A stretch of 64,000 bases of DNA from Chlorogloeopsis fritschii PCC 6912 (GCF_000317285.1 NZ_AJLN01000145.1:88080-152079), one strand, 5' to 3'; shown: positions 35,336 to 44,679, numbered from the stretch's first letter. The notes: generated by a model from the letters alone, not told the origin. Numbers and translations: made by a program.

Positions 35336-36946
35336 CTATTCTTTAGGAACCTGTGCTGTTTGCAAAGTATTTACAAGTTGATTGAGAGCAAACTGTAATT
35401 GTATGCCTGGATCGACTGCTACCCATCCTTGGGGTGTGAGTTGACGCACTTCAAAATGTAGGTGGGGGCCTGTAGAATTTCCTGTACTACCTACCCTTCC
35501 AATTACAGTTCCCTGTTCTACCCTTTGTCCGGGTTGAACAAAGATTTCTGACATATGACCGTAGAGTGTTTGTTGAGCGTTATTGTGGCTCATGACAACG
35601 GTTAAGCCATAACCACCCTGCCAGCCAGCAGCTTCTACTTGACCGGAGTATGCCGCTAAAATGGGTGTTCCCATCGCTGCGCCTATGTCCATACCAGCAT
35701 GGAAACGGCGATCGCCACTAATGGGATGAGTTCGCCAACCAAATAATGACGTAATTGGTGCAGGAACACTAAGGGGGAATATTAATCCTGTGGGATTATA
35801 AGCGATGCCACGACCGTAAATACCAGTAAAGGCAATACGTGGCAGTGTCGTTGCCAAGGGGATGTTATAAGCTACCATGCTGGGGCGTGGTGCAATATTC
35901 TCAGCTGTAAGTGGTGCTGGCAAAGCACCCCCACTCGGTGCAATGGGAACAGAACTAACTGTCGTGGTAGGAGTAAAATCGCTAGGATTGGGAATAAAGC
36001 GATTCGATTGATAAACATTCTTGCCAGCATTAGCAGGAACTGTTTGGTTAGAACGCCATCCAGTATTAGTAACCAGCTTAGAAATTACCCGTGGAGCACG
36101 CAATCCTCTGTTGTTGGCATCAGTAGCAACAACCCGCTGTACTGCAGGAACCGCTGCTATGCGAGTGTTTTGGCTTTTGTTTAACCAGGCGGGCGTGGCT
36201 TTTTTGGCATTGGCAACAGAAGTACCTGGTGCTTTGGCGCAATTAAGACTAGAAATTCCTCTTGCTAAGACGGCTTGACAACCACTTGCACGTTCTATAA
36301 CTACTACGCTACTAGGTGCGTCGTATTTAGAAGTAGTATTTCGATTGTAATCAGTGGGGTCGATGTAAGCGTTATTGTAATCCTTAGGTTTCCCTGTCGC
36401 CCAACTGGCGATGTTTGGAGAGTTATTTGAGGGTTGGCTAACTGTTGGCAGTTGTTTGGGTATAGAACGAGGTGCAACAGGAGCAGCAAACTCTACTTTG
36501 GGCTTTTGCTCTCGGACAACTGGAGTAGTCTTGAGTGTTGGAATTGTTACTTTTGTTGCAGGTTGGGAAACTGTTACTCCAGTTTTGAATGTTCTCACAC
36601 CAACTCTAGACTCTGTTTTGACTGTTGCGGTTGGCTGAGAAATCTCTGTTTTCTTCAGTTTTTGTTTAAGTCTGGTTCGGCGTTGGGAAAATTCTGGCTG
36701 TGGTTTAGCTGATTCTGAAGCTATGAATGTTTGTTCAACTGTATCTTGATTGACGATATTTCCCGCTGCTGGTTGAGAATTTTCAACTGTAGGCACAATA
36801 TTGTCAATAGCTGAGTCGGTTTGAGCAAATGCCAAACCACTACTGACAAGGCTGAAGCTCCCAACCAAACAGAGACTCTGGGCTGGCAGGGTGCGCTGCC
36901 ATAAGTGGTGCAAGCGATTGGGGGCAGAGTTATGACGCTGCTTCAT
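35336..36946 (-). CDS. M23 family metallopeptidase (LytM-type), exported
   Basis: 536 aa. A signal peptide (about residues 20-43) follows a basic n-region, then a long low-complexity stretch rich in Pro, Thr, Gln and Lys (about 50-380). The last 130 residues form a LytM/M23 domain: FGWRTHPIS, RRFHAGMDIGA (HxxxD zinc ligands), TLYGHMSEIFV and GPHLHFEVRQ (HxH). Such enzymes cut peptide cross-links or act as EnvC/NlpD-like activators of amidases in septation; the intact zinc motif suggests it is active. The C-terminal tail is short. It is divergent from no close neighbour and terminates inside an intergenic heptamer array. Confidence 0.93.
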   Translation of the reverse strand: MKQRHNSAPNRLHHLWQRTLPAQSLCLVGSFSLVSSGLAFAQTDSAIDNIVPTVENSQPAAGNIVNQDTVEQTFIASESAKPQPEFSQRRTRLKQKLKKTEISQPTATVKTESRVGVRTFKTGVTVSQPATKVTIPTLKTTPVVREQKPKVEFAAPVAPRSIPKQLPTVSQPSNNSPNIASWATGKPKDYNNAYIDPTDYNRNTTSKYDAPSSVVVIERASGCQAVLARGISSLNCAKAPGTSVANAKKATPAWLNKSQNTRIAAVPAVQRVVATDANNRGLRAPRVISKLVTNTGWRSNQTVPANAGKNVYQSNRFIPNPSDFTPTTTVSSVPIAPSGGALPAPLTAENIAPRPSMVAYNIPLATTLPRIAFTGIYGRGIAYNPTGLIFPLSVPAPITSLFGWRTHPISGDRRFHAGMDIGAAMGTPILAAYSGQVEAAGWQGGYGLTVVMSHNNAQQTLYGHMSEIFVQPGQRVEQGTVIGRVGSTGNSTGPHLHFEVRQLTPQGWVAVDPGIQLQFALNQLVNTLQTAQVPKE

Positions 36947-37035
36947 GGGTTCTCTGATGTTGTGTGTAGTTAGCCTAAAAAGATCATCTCAGTATTTTCT
37001 TAGCCCAAATTTAAAATTTTGGACAAGCTAGACAA

Positions 37036-37875
37036 TTAACCAGATAGTTTGCTATAGCCCAGACTGATTGTACCGGGCTGAAGATAAATTTCTGGTGTTA
37101 TTTCTGTTAGAGATTCAGATGTTTGCAAACGGACACGAAGTTCCCCGGTAGATTTTACACCAACAACAGTGCCAGCTAAATCATTAATGCAAACGCGATC
37201 GCCCACATTTGCAAGTAACTCTAAATAGCGAGCCAATAATATATTGACTCCTTCTTCAAAAAGGCACTGTATACCACATTCTATTCCCAATAAAACTTTA
37301 GCAGCGAGCATTTCCAGACTGGAAATTGGTTTGGGATCTTTGGCAGCTTGCCACATTTCCAAGTTAATTCCGGTTTCTGGTACTGGATTAGTCCAGTTAA
37401 TGCCAACGCCTACAATCGCTTGAGTAATTACTCCTTGGTTGACTTTCGTTTCCGTTAATATACCGCCCAGCTTGCGCTGATTGATGACCAAATCATTAGG
37501 CCATTTAATTCCAACATTAATACCAGATTCTCGCAATTGGTAAGATATACCCCAGGCAGTAGCAAAAGTTAATTGATAACTATTACTAGCTTCTATATTG
37601 GGAGCTAACAATAACGAAAGATACAATCCTCCTGGTGCAGAAACCCACTGCCGCCCCCATTGCCCCCTTCCAGCAGTTTGCTGAGTGGCAATAACTGCAC
37701 ATCCTGGCTGTGCTCCTTCATCGAGCAATTTCCAAAGGGTTTGGTTAGTTGAATCTACGGAACTTACCAAATAAAGGCAAAATGGTAAATAAGTATTTTT
37801 TCGCCCTGCTCTCAGGGCTGCTTCTAGCTGTTGCCGATTCAATCCCACAGGGTTTACCCAAATTTGCTTGTTCAA
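37036..37875 (-). CDS. birA: Biotin--[acetyl-CoA-carboxylase] ligase (monofunctional BirA)
   Basis: 279 aa. It attaches biotin through biotinyl-5'-AMP to the carrier subunit of acetyl-CoA carboxylase. The ATP/biotin-binding loop GRGQWGRQWVSAPGGLYLS and WPNDLVINQRKLGGILTE are clearly BirA, and the C-terminal beta-barrel with DLAGTVVGVKSTGELRVRL is present. There is no N-terminal winged-helix DNA-binding domain, so it is a class I ligase without repressor function. Its ATG start is about 50 bp from the divergent pgeF gene. Confidence 0.95.
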   Translation of the reverse strand: MNKQIWVNPVGLNRQQLEAALRAGRKNTYLPFCLYLVSSVDSTNQTLWKLLDEGAQPGCAVIATQQTAGRGQWGRQWVSAPGGLYLSLLLAPNIEASNSYQLTFATAWGISYQLRESGINVGIKWPNDLVINQRKLGGILTETKVNQGVITQAIVGVGINWTNPVPETGINLEMWQAAKDPKPISSLEMLAAKVLLGIECGIQCLFEEGVNILLARYLELLANVGDRVCINDLAGTVVGVKSTGELRVRLQTSESLTEITPEIYLQPGTISLGYSKLSG

Positions 37876-37925
37876 GCTAGCATGAATTGATTGCTTTTTG
37901 ATGTTGTTTTGAGACTTAGTGGAAG

Positions 37926-38726
37926 ATGCATACTTGGTACTGGCGCACTTGGGAAGGAATGTCTTACCTGACTTGTAGTCTTCTGGAAACTTGGCCGCAC
38001 GGCTTTTTTACTCACAAGTTTTGGCCTCGCTCTCCAGAAGAGTTAACTGTGGTACTGCATCCAGATGCTTTAGGATATCGCTTGAAGCAGGTGCATGGCA
38101 ATACTGTGCTCACACCTTCAGAAATTTGTAGTCAGCTATCAAGTGGGAATGAGGAAGAAGATAATTCTGCCTTGGCACCTGCAGATGGTTTGATGAGCGA
38201 AGAACCTCTACAAGCTGTGTGGGTGGCTTCTGCTGATTGTACACCTGTACTGATTGCTGATGAAAAGACTGGGCAGGTAGCAGCGGTACACGCCGGATGG
38301 CGAGGTACAGCAGCTAAGATTGTGCCGCAAGCTATTGCTCGCCTGCAAGCACAAGGCAGCAAAATTCCAGATTTACGAATCGCGATGGGGCCTGCGATCG
38401 CGGGAGAAGTTTACCAAGTATCTACGCAAGTTGCAGCCCAAATTGGAGCTAGCATTATCTCCCATGAAGACGAAACCGCTATTATCGAAGCCTTACAAAA
38501 GTTACCTAAATCTCCTTTACTCCCCGATCCCGATCCTACAAAAGTGCGGGTGGATGTCCGACAAGTAAATTGCTTGCAGTTAGAAAGTTTGGGTATCAGC
38601 CTAGAACAAATAGCGATCGCTCCTTACTGTACCTACCAAGCTCCAGAACATTTCTTTTCCTACCGCCGTGACAATCTCAAAAAAGTGCAGTGGTCGGGAA
38701 TTGTTAGCGTTACCCCTAATAGTTAA
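37926..38726 (+). CDS. pgeF: PgeF/YfiH family laccase-domain protein
   Basis: 266 aa. The family (formerly polyphenol oxidase or laccase-domain, DUF152) is now thought to act as a peptidoglycan editing factor and to show purine nucleoside phosphorylase activity in some members. Core metal-site motifs are visible: KQVHGNTVL (His), ASADCTPVLIADEKTG (Cys) and VAAVHAGWRGTAAKIVPQAI (His). Length is usual. Start assigned to the first ATG; a second ATG at residue 12 would give MSYLTCSLLE and might be used. The gene is divergent from birA with about 50 bp between start codons. Confidence 0.92.
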   Translation: MHTWYWRTWEGMSYLTCSLLETWPHGFFTHKFWPRSPEELTVVLHPDALGYRLKQVHGNTVLTPSEICSQLSSGNEEEDNSALAPADGLMSEEPLQAVWVASADCTPVLIADEKTGQVAAVHAGWRGTAAKIVPQAIARLQAQGSKIPDLRIAMGPAIAGEVYQVSTQVAAQIGASIISHEDETAIIEALQKLPKSPLLPDPDPTKVRVDVRQVNCLQLESLGISLEQIAIAPYCTYQAPEHFFSYRRDNLKKVQWSGIVSVTPNS

Positions 38727-38840
38727 GGATACAACTGTGTTGCTATTCCATCAGAGCATCTATTCTCACACCTAATAACTACAGTCCACTTAAGTAGACT
38801 CACTGCATATTTCAGTCCTAGAAGTAGACTTAAGCTATTA

Positions 38841-38862
38841 GCCCAGAACTGAAGTTCTGGGC
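38841..38862. repeat. Perfect hairpin, GCCCAGAAC-TGAA-GTTCTGGGC
   Basis: A 9-bp perfect stem with a 4-nt loop (the two innermost loop bases T/A could also pair), about 115 bp after the pgeF stop codon, with no T-tract. It is a repeat-type palindrome or a weak 3' end structure for the pgeF transcript. Confidence 0.6.
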
Positions 38863-39551
38863 GGGATGACATTAAAAATCAGTGAAGAAACCTATTTGTA
38901 TTCTCACAGTTGAAGCCTTTATTTACTATCTTTGTAATAGTGTTAGAGATTATTCATAAATATTCTACTTAATAAATATCAATCTCATCAATAACATAAT
39001 GAGCCGTGTTCATTTTTACATAGTTCATTAAAATTATATGCAAAAACGCACGTACTCAAAAATAAAACATCTATCAAAAGTATAATATTAGTAAAATATC
39101 TGTAAGCTCTGATAATTTAGAGTAAAAAATGAGAACTTACAAAAAATGAGTATTTTAAGGTTACTAAAAAATATCTCTAGAGATAGATGCTAGATTAAAA
39201 GCAATAGTTAGATAACTATATTACTTTCAAAAAGTTTCACTATATATGTGAACGCCATATTTCATAGAAAATTTTGTTGCAATCAATATAGAGAAAACTG
39301 CAAAACTTAGTTAAGAAACATTGATATTACATTAAGTTCTTTGCAATCCAAATCTTATATTTATTTGGAGTAATTTAATATGCGGCTCAAAAGTTAACCA
39401 ACACATTTATTGCAGAAGTGTGTTGCCTAGTGTGCTGGGTATTATCATAGCTGGCAATACTGAAAATATAAGCATTTCACGTTTCTAGACGAGGCGATGT
39501 CTACCGACAAGCCGATACAGCGTCTACGCATTTTTGACAAAACTAACTATT

Positions 39552-39580
39552 CTTATAAGCTTCTTATAAATTTCTTATTT
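39552..39580 (+). promoter_or_regulatory. 11-bp-period direct repeat box upstream of aqpZ
   Basis: CTTATAA at 39552 and 39563 and CTTATTT at 39574 are spaced exactly 11 bp, the geometry used by OmpR/PhoB-family response regulators. The box begins about 200 bp before the aqpZ ATG. A related box is upstream of the TAXI gene. Confidence 0.55.
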
Positions 39581-39754
39581 CTTTTCTATATGATTACAGC
39601 ACGAAATAAATAAATCTGAAAAATTTCTTAAATCTAAATCTGTTGTTGTAATTAGATGCACATTATACATAATGACGAATAGCACGAAATATAAGACCAA
39701 ATAAACTATTAAAAATAAAAAGACTTTAAAATTTGGTCAAAAATTGAGTAGAAC

Positions 39755-40531
39755 ATGAGCACGGAGAAAAAAATGATATCTCTTTTTACGCGTTGTCTTG
39801 CAGAGTTTCTTGGAACATTTGTGCTAGTTCTTGGTGGATGCGGAAGTGCTGTTTTTGCGGCAGCATTCCCTGATGCAAAAGCCAATGAATTGGGAATTGG
39901 CTTTTTAGGCGTTGCTTTAGCATTTGGCCTTACGGTGCTAACAATGGCCTATGCAATTGGTCATATTTCTGGTTGTCATCTAAACCCAGCTGTATCATTT
40001 GGTTTATGGGCAGGAAAGCGTTTTCCAGGCTCTGAATTACTTCCATATATTGTTGCCCAGGTATTAGGAGCAATAGTCGCTGCAGGAATAATTTATTTAA
40101 TTGCTACTGGTAAACAAGGATTTACACTTTCTGGTTCTAATCCATTAGCGACAAATGGTTTTGGAGTGCATTCTCCTGGGGGTTATTCACTAGTCGCTTG
40201 TTTCATTACAGAGGTTGTACTTACCTTCATTTTTTTAATAGTAATTTTAGGTTCAACAGATGGCCGTGCTCCCAAAGGCTTTGCACCTATTGCTATTGGT
40301 TTGGCGCTGACACTAATTCATTTAATTAGTATTCCAATCACCAATACATCAGTTAATCCTGCTCGCAGTACAGGCCCAGCCCTTTTTGCAGGAGTAGAAT
40401 TGTTTAGGCAAGTATGGATGTTCTGGGTTGCTCCTATTTTAGGTGCAATTTTGGCAGGATTTTTCTATTCAAAAGTTCTAGGTGAATCAGGAGAGCAAGT
40501 TGTGGGTGAGGCAGAACTACAACTGAAATAA
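39755..40531 (+). CDS. aqpZ: Aquaporin Z (water channel)
   Basis: 258 aa six-helix membrane channel. The two hallmark half-helices are intact, HLNPAVSFG (about 85) and [11 protein letters not shown] (about 205). The selectivity filter looks water-type: Phe in the first helix region ([17 protein letters not shown]), His in [11 protein letters not shown] and Arg of the second NPAR. Length is about 20-30 residues longer than E. coli AqpZ because of the N- and C-terminal polar tails. It is predicted in the plasma membrane. ATG 39755 has no strong ribosome site (GAGTAGAAC). An ATG at codon 7 is also possible. Confidence 0.95.
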   Translation: MSTEKKMISLFTRCLAEFLGTFVLVLGGCGSAVFAAAFPDAKANELGIGFLGVALAFGLTVLTMAYAIGHISGCHLNPAVSFGLWAGKRFPGSELLPYIVAQVLGAIVAAGIIYLIATGKQGFTLSGSNPLATNGFGVHSPGGYSLVACFITEVVLTFIFLIVILGSTDGRAPKGFAPIAIGLALTLIHLISIPITNTSVNPARSTGPALFAGVELFRQVWMFWVAPILGAILAGFFYSKVLGESGEQVVGEAELQLK

Positions 40532-40891
40532 CAATTCCACAATAGTAAGATTAGTCGTAATGCCCAGCAATCAAGCAGTTTATTTTAGTACTAGAACTGA
40601 GATTGCTGGAGCAGCTTATTTATATCCAAATCAAAATCTATTTAGAATTTAGGCAAAATATCTCTCTAACTCTTATTAATCTATGTACTCTGTGCCTCTG
40701 TGGTTTTATTATTCCGTACATCATGTGCAAGTTCTACTATTGTGTAGTAGTAAATATAATTTACTAACAAAATTTCTAAACATCCTCTTATAAATTTCTT
40801 ACATTCTTTTATACATTAACTGTAATAAATTATTTCAAGAAGATTTATAGTGATAGAGTGCTAAAATTATTTTTTGGTAGGAATTATCAAC
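40532..40891. other. 360-bp intergenic region
   Basis: AT-rich region between aqpZ and the TAXI gene, with no terminator recognised. Its right half carries the repeat box at 40776-40804 and the TAGGA ribosome site for the ATG at 40892. Confidence 0.6.
40776..40804 (+). promoter_or_regulatory. 11-bp-period repeat box upstream of the TAXI gene
   Basis: CTAAACA (40776), CTTATAA (40787) and CTTACAT (40798) repeat at 11-bp spacing. The core CTTATAAATTTCTTA is identical (15 of 15) to part of the box upstream of aqpZ, which suggests a common regulator for the two genes. The box lies about 90 bp before the ATG. Confidence 0.55.
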
Positions 40892-41875
40892 ATGAGAAAG
40901 TCTATATTATTTGTTTGCTTATCTCTCTTAGCAGCTTCTATCGTTACATTAGGAAGTTTCGTAACCGGAAGCTCAATTGTTGCCCAAGAAACATTATCAT
41001 TTTTATCAACAAAACCACCGAGCCTTTATCACCAAGCTGCTACAGAACTAAAAGATGTTCTCAAAAAATCTGGATTTAACTTAGCAATCAAAGAACAATC
41101 TCCAGGCTCATTTCAAAACTTAATCCAGTTGGGGAATGGTGGTGCTAATATGACATTTGCTCAACAAGATGCTTTGTACCTATTACGGAATGCAGGCGAT
41201 AAAAGTATTGCCAAGCTTGCTGATAATATCAAAATTTTTGCTCCAGTGAACGCTGAGACTATTCATGTTATAGTTAATAGTTCATCTGGGATAAAATCTT
41301 TTGCGGATCTTAAAGGTAAAAACGTAAGTGTTGGCCCGGAAAATTCGGGAACTTATGTCAGTGCTATTTTTCTATATCAACTTCATGATATAGATGTAGT
41401 TAATCAATCCCTACTTCCAATGGAAGTTAAAGAGTCAATTGAAAAAGTCAGAACCGGAGAACTTGATGCCGCTTTTTACACTGCTGGTATTGGTAATCCT
41501 TTATTAAAAAATATTTCTGCTCAAGAAGGTGCAACGCTTAAACTCCTACCAATCAATCAGCAGCAATTTAAAATTCCTCAGCGAATGTATACACGTGGTA
41601 CTGTTCTTTACAATCCTGCAAAAATTCCTGCTAATACATATCCTTGGCAAAAGGAAACAGTTAACACAGTGGCTAGTACTTCATTTATTTTTGTGAATAA
41701 ATCTCTGCCTTCAGAACAAGTGTATAAGCTAGCAAAAGCTACCTATCCTCAAGCACCACAATTAAGAAGTAAAAATCCTTTCTGGAGTTTATTTAGTATT
41801 TCTGAAGCTAATAGCCCGCGTTTTAAAGGTATAGATTATCATCCGGGTGTGAGAAATTTTCTAAAAGAGCAGTAA
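40892..41875 (+). CDS. TAXI family TRAP transporter solute-binding protein (orphan)
   Basis: 327 aa from the ATG chosen here (an earlier TTG at 40874 adds only six residues). Signal peptide or anchor (about 1-25, ILFVCLSLLAASIVTLG). The TAXI (TRAP-associated extracytoplasmic immunogenic) fold is recognised from FLSTKPPSLYHQAATELKD, NVSVGPENSGTYVSAIFLY and LDAAFYTAGIGNPLLKNIS. TAXI proteins bind small organic acids for TRAP permeases, but no TRAP DctQ/M membrane component lies nearby, so the partner is elsewhere or the protein has another sensing role. Ribosome site TAGGA lies 9-10 nt before the ATG, and an intrinsic terminator follows. Confidence 0.93.
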   Translation: MRKSILFVCLSLLAASIVTLGSFVTGSSIVAQETLSFLSTKPPSLYHQAATELKDVLKKSGFNLAIKEQSPGSFQNLIQLGNGGANMTFAQQDALYLLRNAGDKSIAKLADNIKIFAPVNAETIHVIVNSSSGIKSFADLKGKNVSVGPENSGTYVSAIFLYQLHDIDVVNQSLLPMEVKESIEKVRTGELDAAFYTAGIGNPLLKNISAQEGATLKLLPINQQQFKIPQRMYTRGTVLYNPAKIPANTYPWQKETVNTVASTSFIFVNKSLPSEQVYKLAKATYPQAPQLRSKNPFWSLFSISEANSPRFKGIDYHPGVRNFLKEQ

Positions 41876-41904
41876 AAATTTGAAAATTGCAATAGCTTTT
41901 ATTT

Positions 41905-41945
41905 AATACCCTAAGAGTTCAGTCTTGATAATTAGGGTATTTTTG
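41905..41945 (+). terminator. Intrinsic terminator of the TAXI gene
   Basis: AATACCCTAA (41905-41914) pairs perfectly with TTAGGGTATT (41932-41941), loop 17 nt, followed by TTTGTATT. It lies 30 bp downstream of the stop codon. Confidence 0.8.
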
Positions 41946-42252
41946 TATTAATGTCTAAATATTTTTATTTTTCATATCAACTTTAATTGTTGGAACGGTA
42001 ATCTTTAGCTGTCCAACTGAATCAGCTATGTTTTCTATACCTTTACCATTTTATTACCTCAATTTAAACTTTAATTGATAAAGTTTGGATGGTTATAAAT
42101 TCAAGTTAAATTACTTCTATTGCTGGGGCTTCAAATTCAATAAGTTATTTATAAGGTTTTTTCTTCTTAGATTTTCACTAGAATTAAAGAGCGTCAAGCT
42201 TGGGTGAGAATTTTTTAGTAAGTCTGTAACAGCACTTAGTAAAGCTTACTTA
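41946..42252. other. 307-bp intergenic region
   Basis: AT-rich promoter region of the receiver-domain gene; no gene, repeat or clear operator recognised. Confidence 0.5.
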
Positions 42253-42843
42253 ATGGACAAAACCAGGAAAACCAACCAAATGCTTGTCCAACAAATGGCA
42301 CACTTGACTAGCAAAACAAACCCCAAGTATATTTGCATGGCATTGAACCATTGTGAGAATCAGTCAATTGATATCTACAATCAATTCAAGCACAGAATTA
42401 CCTCACAAGCTCTCAACGGTTTAAAAATATTAGCAGTAGATAATAATGTTGATTCTCTTGAACTAGTTAGATTTATTTTTGAACCATACAATACACAGGT
42501 AGTACTAGCAAAAACAACTAGTGAAGCTTTTCAAAAAATTACCCAACTGCAACCAAATATTCTCATTAGCGAAATTTTTTTACCTGATGAAGATGGATAT
42601 TCGCTGATTCATAAGGTTAGAACTATTAAAGGAAAATTAGGACAAATTTCAGCTATAGCTCTCACAACTCTTGCCTATCAAAAAGCGATTAATCTTGCTT
42701 TCAATGCAGGTTTCTCTAGTTATATAACTAAACCATGCAACCCTGACTCATTGGTTGAACTGGTCTCAATCTTAGCTCTAAAACAAGCATATAATTTAAT
42801 TTTGCCTGAAGAACAATCTAATATTGCTTTGGTGACTCAGTAA
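42253..42843 (+). CDS. Degenerate response-regulator receiver protein
   Basis: 196 aa. An N-terminal stretch of about 55 residues has no recognised domain, then a single CheY-like receiver domain follows (about 56-178). The phosphoacceptor is replaced: where receivers have DIxMPxxDG this protein has SEIFLPDEDG, so Asp is Glu107. The upstream acidic pair is AVDNN (Asp63 kept, its partner Asn). The switch Thr138 and Lys160 (YITKPC) are retained. A Glu at this position mimics the phosphorylated state in other receivers, so it may be constitutively on or phosphate-independent. There is no output domain. It lies between the TAXI gene and the AraC gene; no kinase is near. Confidence 0.85.
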   Translation: MDKTRKTNQMLVQQMAHLTSKTNPKYICMALNHCENQSIDIYNQFKHRITSQALNGLKILAVDNNVDSLELVRFIFEPYNTQVVLAKTTSEAFQKITQLQPNILISEIFLPDEDGYSLIHKVRTIKGKLGQISAIALTTLAYQKAINLAFNAGFSSYITKPCNPDSLVELVSILALKQAYNLILPEEQSNIALVTQ

Positions 42844-42867
42844 CTATAATTCTTGAAGGTGAGAGTA

Positions 42868-43812
42868 TCAATGCTTTTGATATACCTTTGGTGTAACTCC
42901 TGTAAGTTGACGAAAATGTTTTGTAAAATGACTTTGATTGGCAAAACCGCACTGTAATGCAATGTCAGTAATTGTCACCTTGCCTTGCTTCAATAATTGC
43001 TTTGCTAATTCTACTCGTTGCTGAATTACATAATGATAAGGTGTAACACCCATTGAATTTTTGAAAAGACGAACAAAATAGAATTGGCTCATACCAACGA
43101 CTCCAGCCAAATCAGCTAATTTAATATCTTCATTCAGATGGACATTAATATACTCAAGTGCTTGTCGTAACTTGTATTTGGGTAGCCCATCATTATAAAT
43201 TGCTATTTGAGGTTGTTTAACACAATATTTCTTTAATAAATGAATAACTAGTGTTGTTTTTAGTTGCTCAACATACAAATTATTCCCCTGATTTATTGAT
43301 TCTAGTTCATCTTTAAGAGCTAAAAATATACCTTGAATAAGCGGATCTTCTTTGGTTGCAAACTGAGGAATAAGTTCAATATCTTCAGATAAATTTGCTT
43401 CCGCACCTAAACTAAGCAAAAGCTTGGGATCAATCGCAACAAACATGAATTGTACATCTTGAAACCAAAGGGAGCGGTGGAGTGTACCAGCGGGAATAAT
43501 TGCTGTTGCTCCCACCGTTTGGTACTCGCTTTGCCTGTATCCATCAAACCATCGTTCTGCAGGAGTAGAGTTGAAGGTAATACAAACAGTATGCATAGTC
43601 AGGCGGTGCTCTGGAGTATCATGACTAGGCTGATGATGATACTCGAAGTGAATACCATTCCATCCGGAATTGTAACTACTAAGGATAGGTGCTTTGGGAA
43701 AGAGTTCAAAAGAAGCATCTTCCTGTTTAAAGTCAATTAGTAAAGTTTCTTCTTGCTTTAATTTTTGGCAATGCAGCATATAGTCACAGGCACTACTTGG
43801 AAAGACGTACAT
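42868..43812 (-). CDS. AraC family transcriptional regulator
   Basis: 314 aa. The C-terminal 100 residues contain two helix-turn-helix motifs of AraC/XylS regulators (IKLADLAGVVGMSQFYFVRLF and VTITDIALQCGFANQSHFTKHF, split here), ending GVTPKVYQKH. The N-terminal 200 residues are a cupin-like effector domain (HRLTMHTVCITFN, PAGTLHRSLWF). Target and effector are unknown; such proteins in cyanobacteria often regulate an adjacent gene. The next gene in the same direction is a Crp/Fnr regulator further upstream; the 5' end lies about 120 bp from that gene's stop. Confidence 0.92.
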   Translation of the reverse strand: MYVFPSSACDYMLHCQKLKQEETLLIDFKQEDASFELFPKAPILSSYNSGWNGIHFEYHHQPSHDTPEHRLTMHTVCITFNSTPAERWFDGYRQSEYQTVGATAIIPAGTLHRSLWFQDVQFMFVAIDPKLLLSLGAEANLSEDIELIPQFATKEDPLIQGIFLALKDELESINQGNNLYVEQLKTTLVIHLLKKYCVKQPQIAIYNDGLPKYKLRQALEYINVHLNEDIKLADLAGVVGMSQFYFVRLFKNSMGVTPYHYVIQQRVELAKQLLKQGKVTITDIALQCGFANQSHFTKHFRQLTGVTPKVYQKH

Positions 43813-43930
43813 AGCGATCGCAGTCTCACAAATTTTTTAACCAAAACTTAAGTTATTCTTAATTTGCCAGACATTATTGAAAACTGAAAAATATAATATT
43901 ATTTTTTGTTGCATTTCCCCTTGATTGCAA

Positions 43931-44545
43931 TCAAGCCGCAGATGAATTCTGAAGTAAAATTTGCAGCCGTGTGCGCCTAATTTTTCCTTCTCGCTCTAAA
44001 CGAGCCAAGGCACGAGAAAGGGTTTCTGGTGTCAAACCTATATCTGCAGCAATATCCTTGAGTGGGCGATCGAAAGTTACCACTGTTTGTTCGCTAGGAT
44101 CGGCTATATACCGCAAGTATCGCAGTACTCGTTCATGCGCCGCCCGAATATGCCGTAATTCTAAGCGCACCTTTAAATCGTGAATTTTTCCGATTAGCAT
44201 TGCCATAAAATCTTCAGCTAAATCGGGATAGTTACGTAACGCTGACAAAAGCGGTTGCTTAGGATAAACAATCACTCGTGAAGACAGCTCTGCTACAGCA
44301 GCACAGGGATAATTGTTTGAAAACAGCGCAATTTCCGCTAAACTTTCTCCTGAGCGGGTAATTTGAAACGTCACTTCTTTGCCATCACTGCTATAGCGCA
44401 CCAGCCTCAATCGCCCCGTTTCGACTACAAAAAAAGCAATTGCTTCGTCTCCTTGCTGGAAAAGAGCTTCTCCTGGTTCTAGCTCTCGATACGAAATGAG
44501 TTGCCGCAACTGTGGCGGTAAACTTTCCAGTGTTAATAAATCCAT
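43931..44545 (-). CDS. Crp/Fnr family transcriptional regulator
   Basis: 204 aa. An N-terminal cyclic-nucleotide-binding-like beta roll (ELEPGEALFQQGDEAIAFF, GESLAEIALFSNN) is joined to a C-terminal winged helix with recognition helix IGLTPETLSRALARLER. There is no Fnr-type Cys cluster, so it is not an Fe-S oxygen sensor of that kind; ligand unknown. A very strong ribosome site AGGAGG lies about 4 nt before the ATG, and a palindrome resembling the marR operator is 24-41 bp upstream of it. The gene follows marR on the same strand by 134 bp. Confidence 0.93.
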   Translation of the reverse strand: MDLLTLESLPPQLRQLISYRELEPGEALFQQGDEAIAFFVVETGRLRLVRYSSDGKEVTFQITRSGESLAEIALFSNNYPCAAVAELSSRVIVYPKQPLLSALRNYPDLAEDFMAMLIGKIHDLKVRLELRHIRAAHERVLRYLRYIADPSEQTVVTFDRPLKDIAADIGLTPETLSRALARLEREGKIRRTRLQILLQNSSAA

Positions 44546-44568
44546 ACAACCTCCTGCGATCGCAAAAA

Positions 44569-44586
44569 TATTTAGCTGGCTAAGTA
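44569..44586. promoter_or_regulatory. Operator-like inverted repeat upstream of the Crp gene
   Basis: TATTTAG-CTGG-CTAAGTA, arms 6 of 7 complementary. It is 14 of 18 identical to the site in front of marR at 45119-45136, so the same regulator probably binds both. Confidence 0.6.
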
Positions 44587-44679
44587 AATTTTCTAAATAC
44601 TAAATATAAATGTGATTTGCTCGCACAACAACATAGATGAAAATCTCTCTTCCCTAGCCTCTAGCCCCTAGAGGTGTTT

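Larger units (their letters stand above)
38727..39754. other. 1.03-kb AT-rich intergenic region
   Basis: No gene supported; only open frames under 25 codons. It contains a perfect hairpin at 38841-38862, a palindromic ATCTCTAGAGAT at about 39174-39185, a block GTCTACCGACAAGCCGATAC (about 39498-39517) of a repeat type seen elsewhere, and the 11-bp-period box at 39552-39580 in front of aqpZ. The long stretch is unusually AT-rich for this window. Confidence 0.7.

Noticed and set aside
38727..39754. Small genes in the 1-kb AT-rich gap
   Set aside because: Only open frames of fewer than 25 codons without ribosome sites were found.
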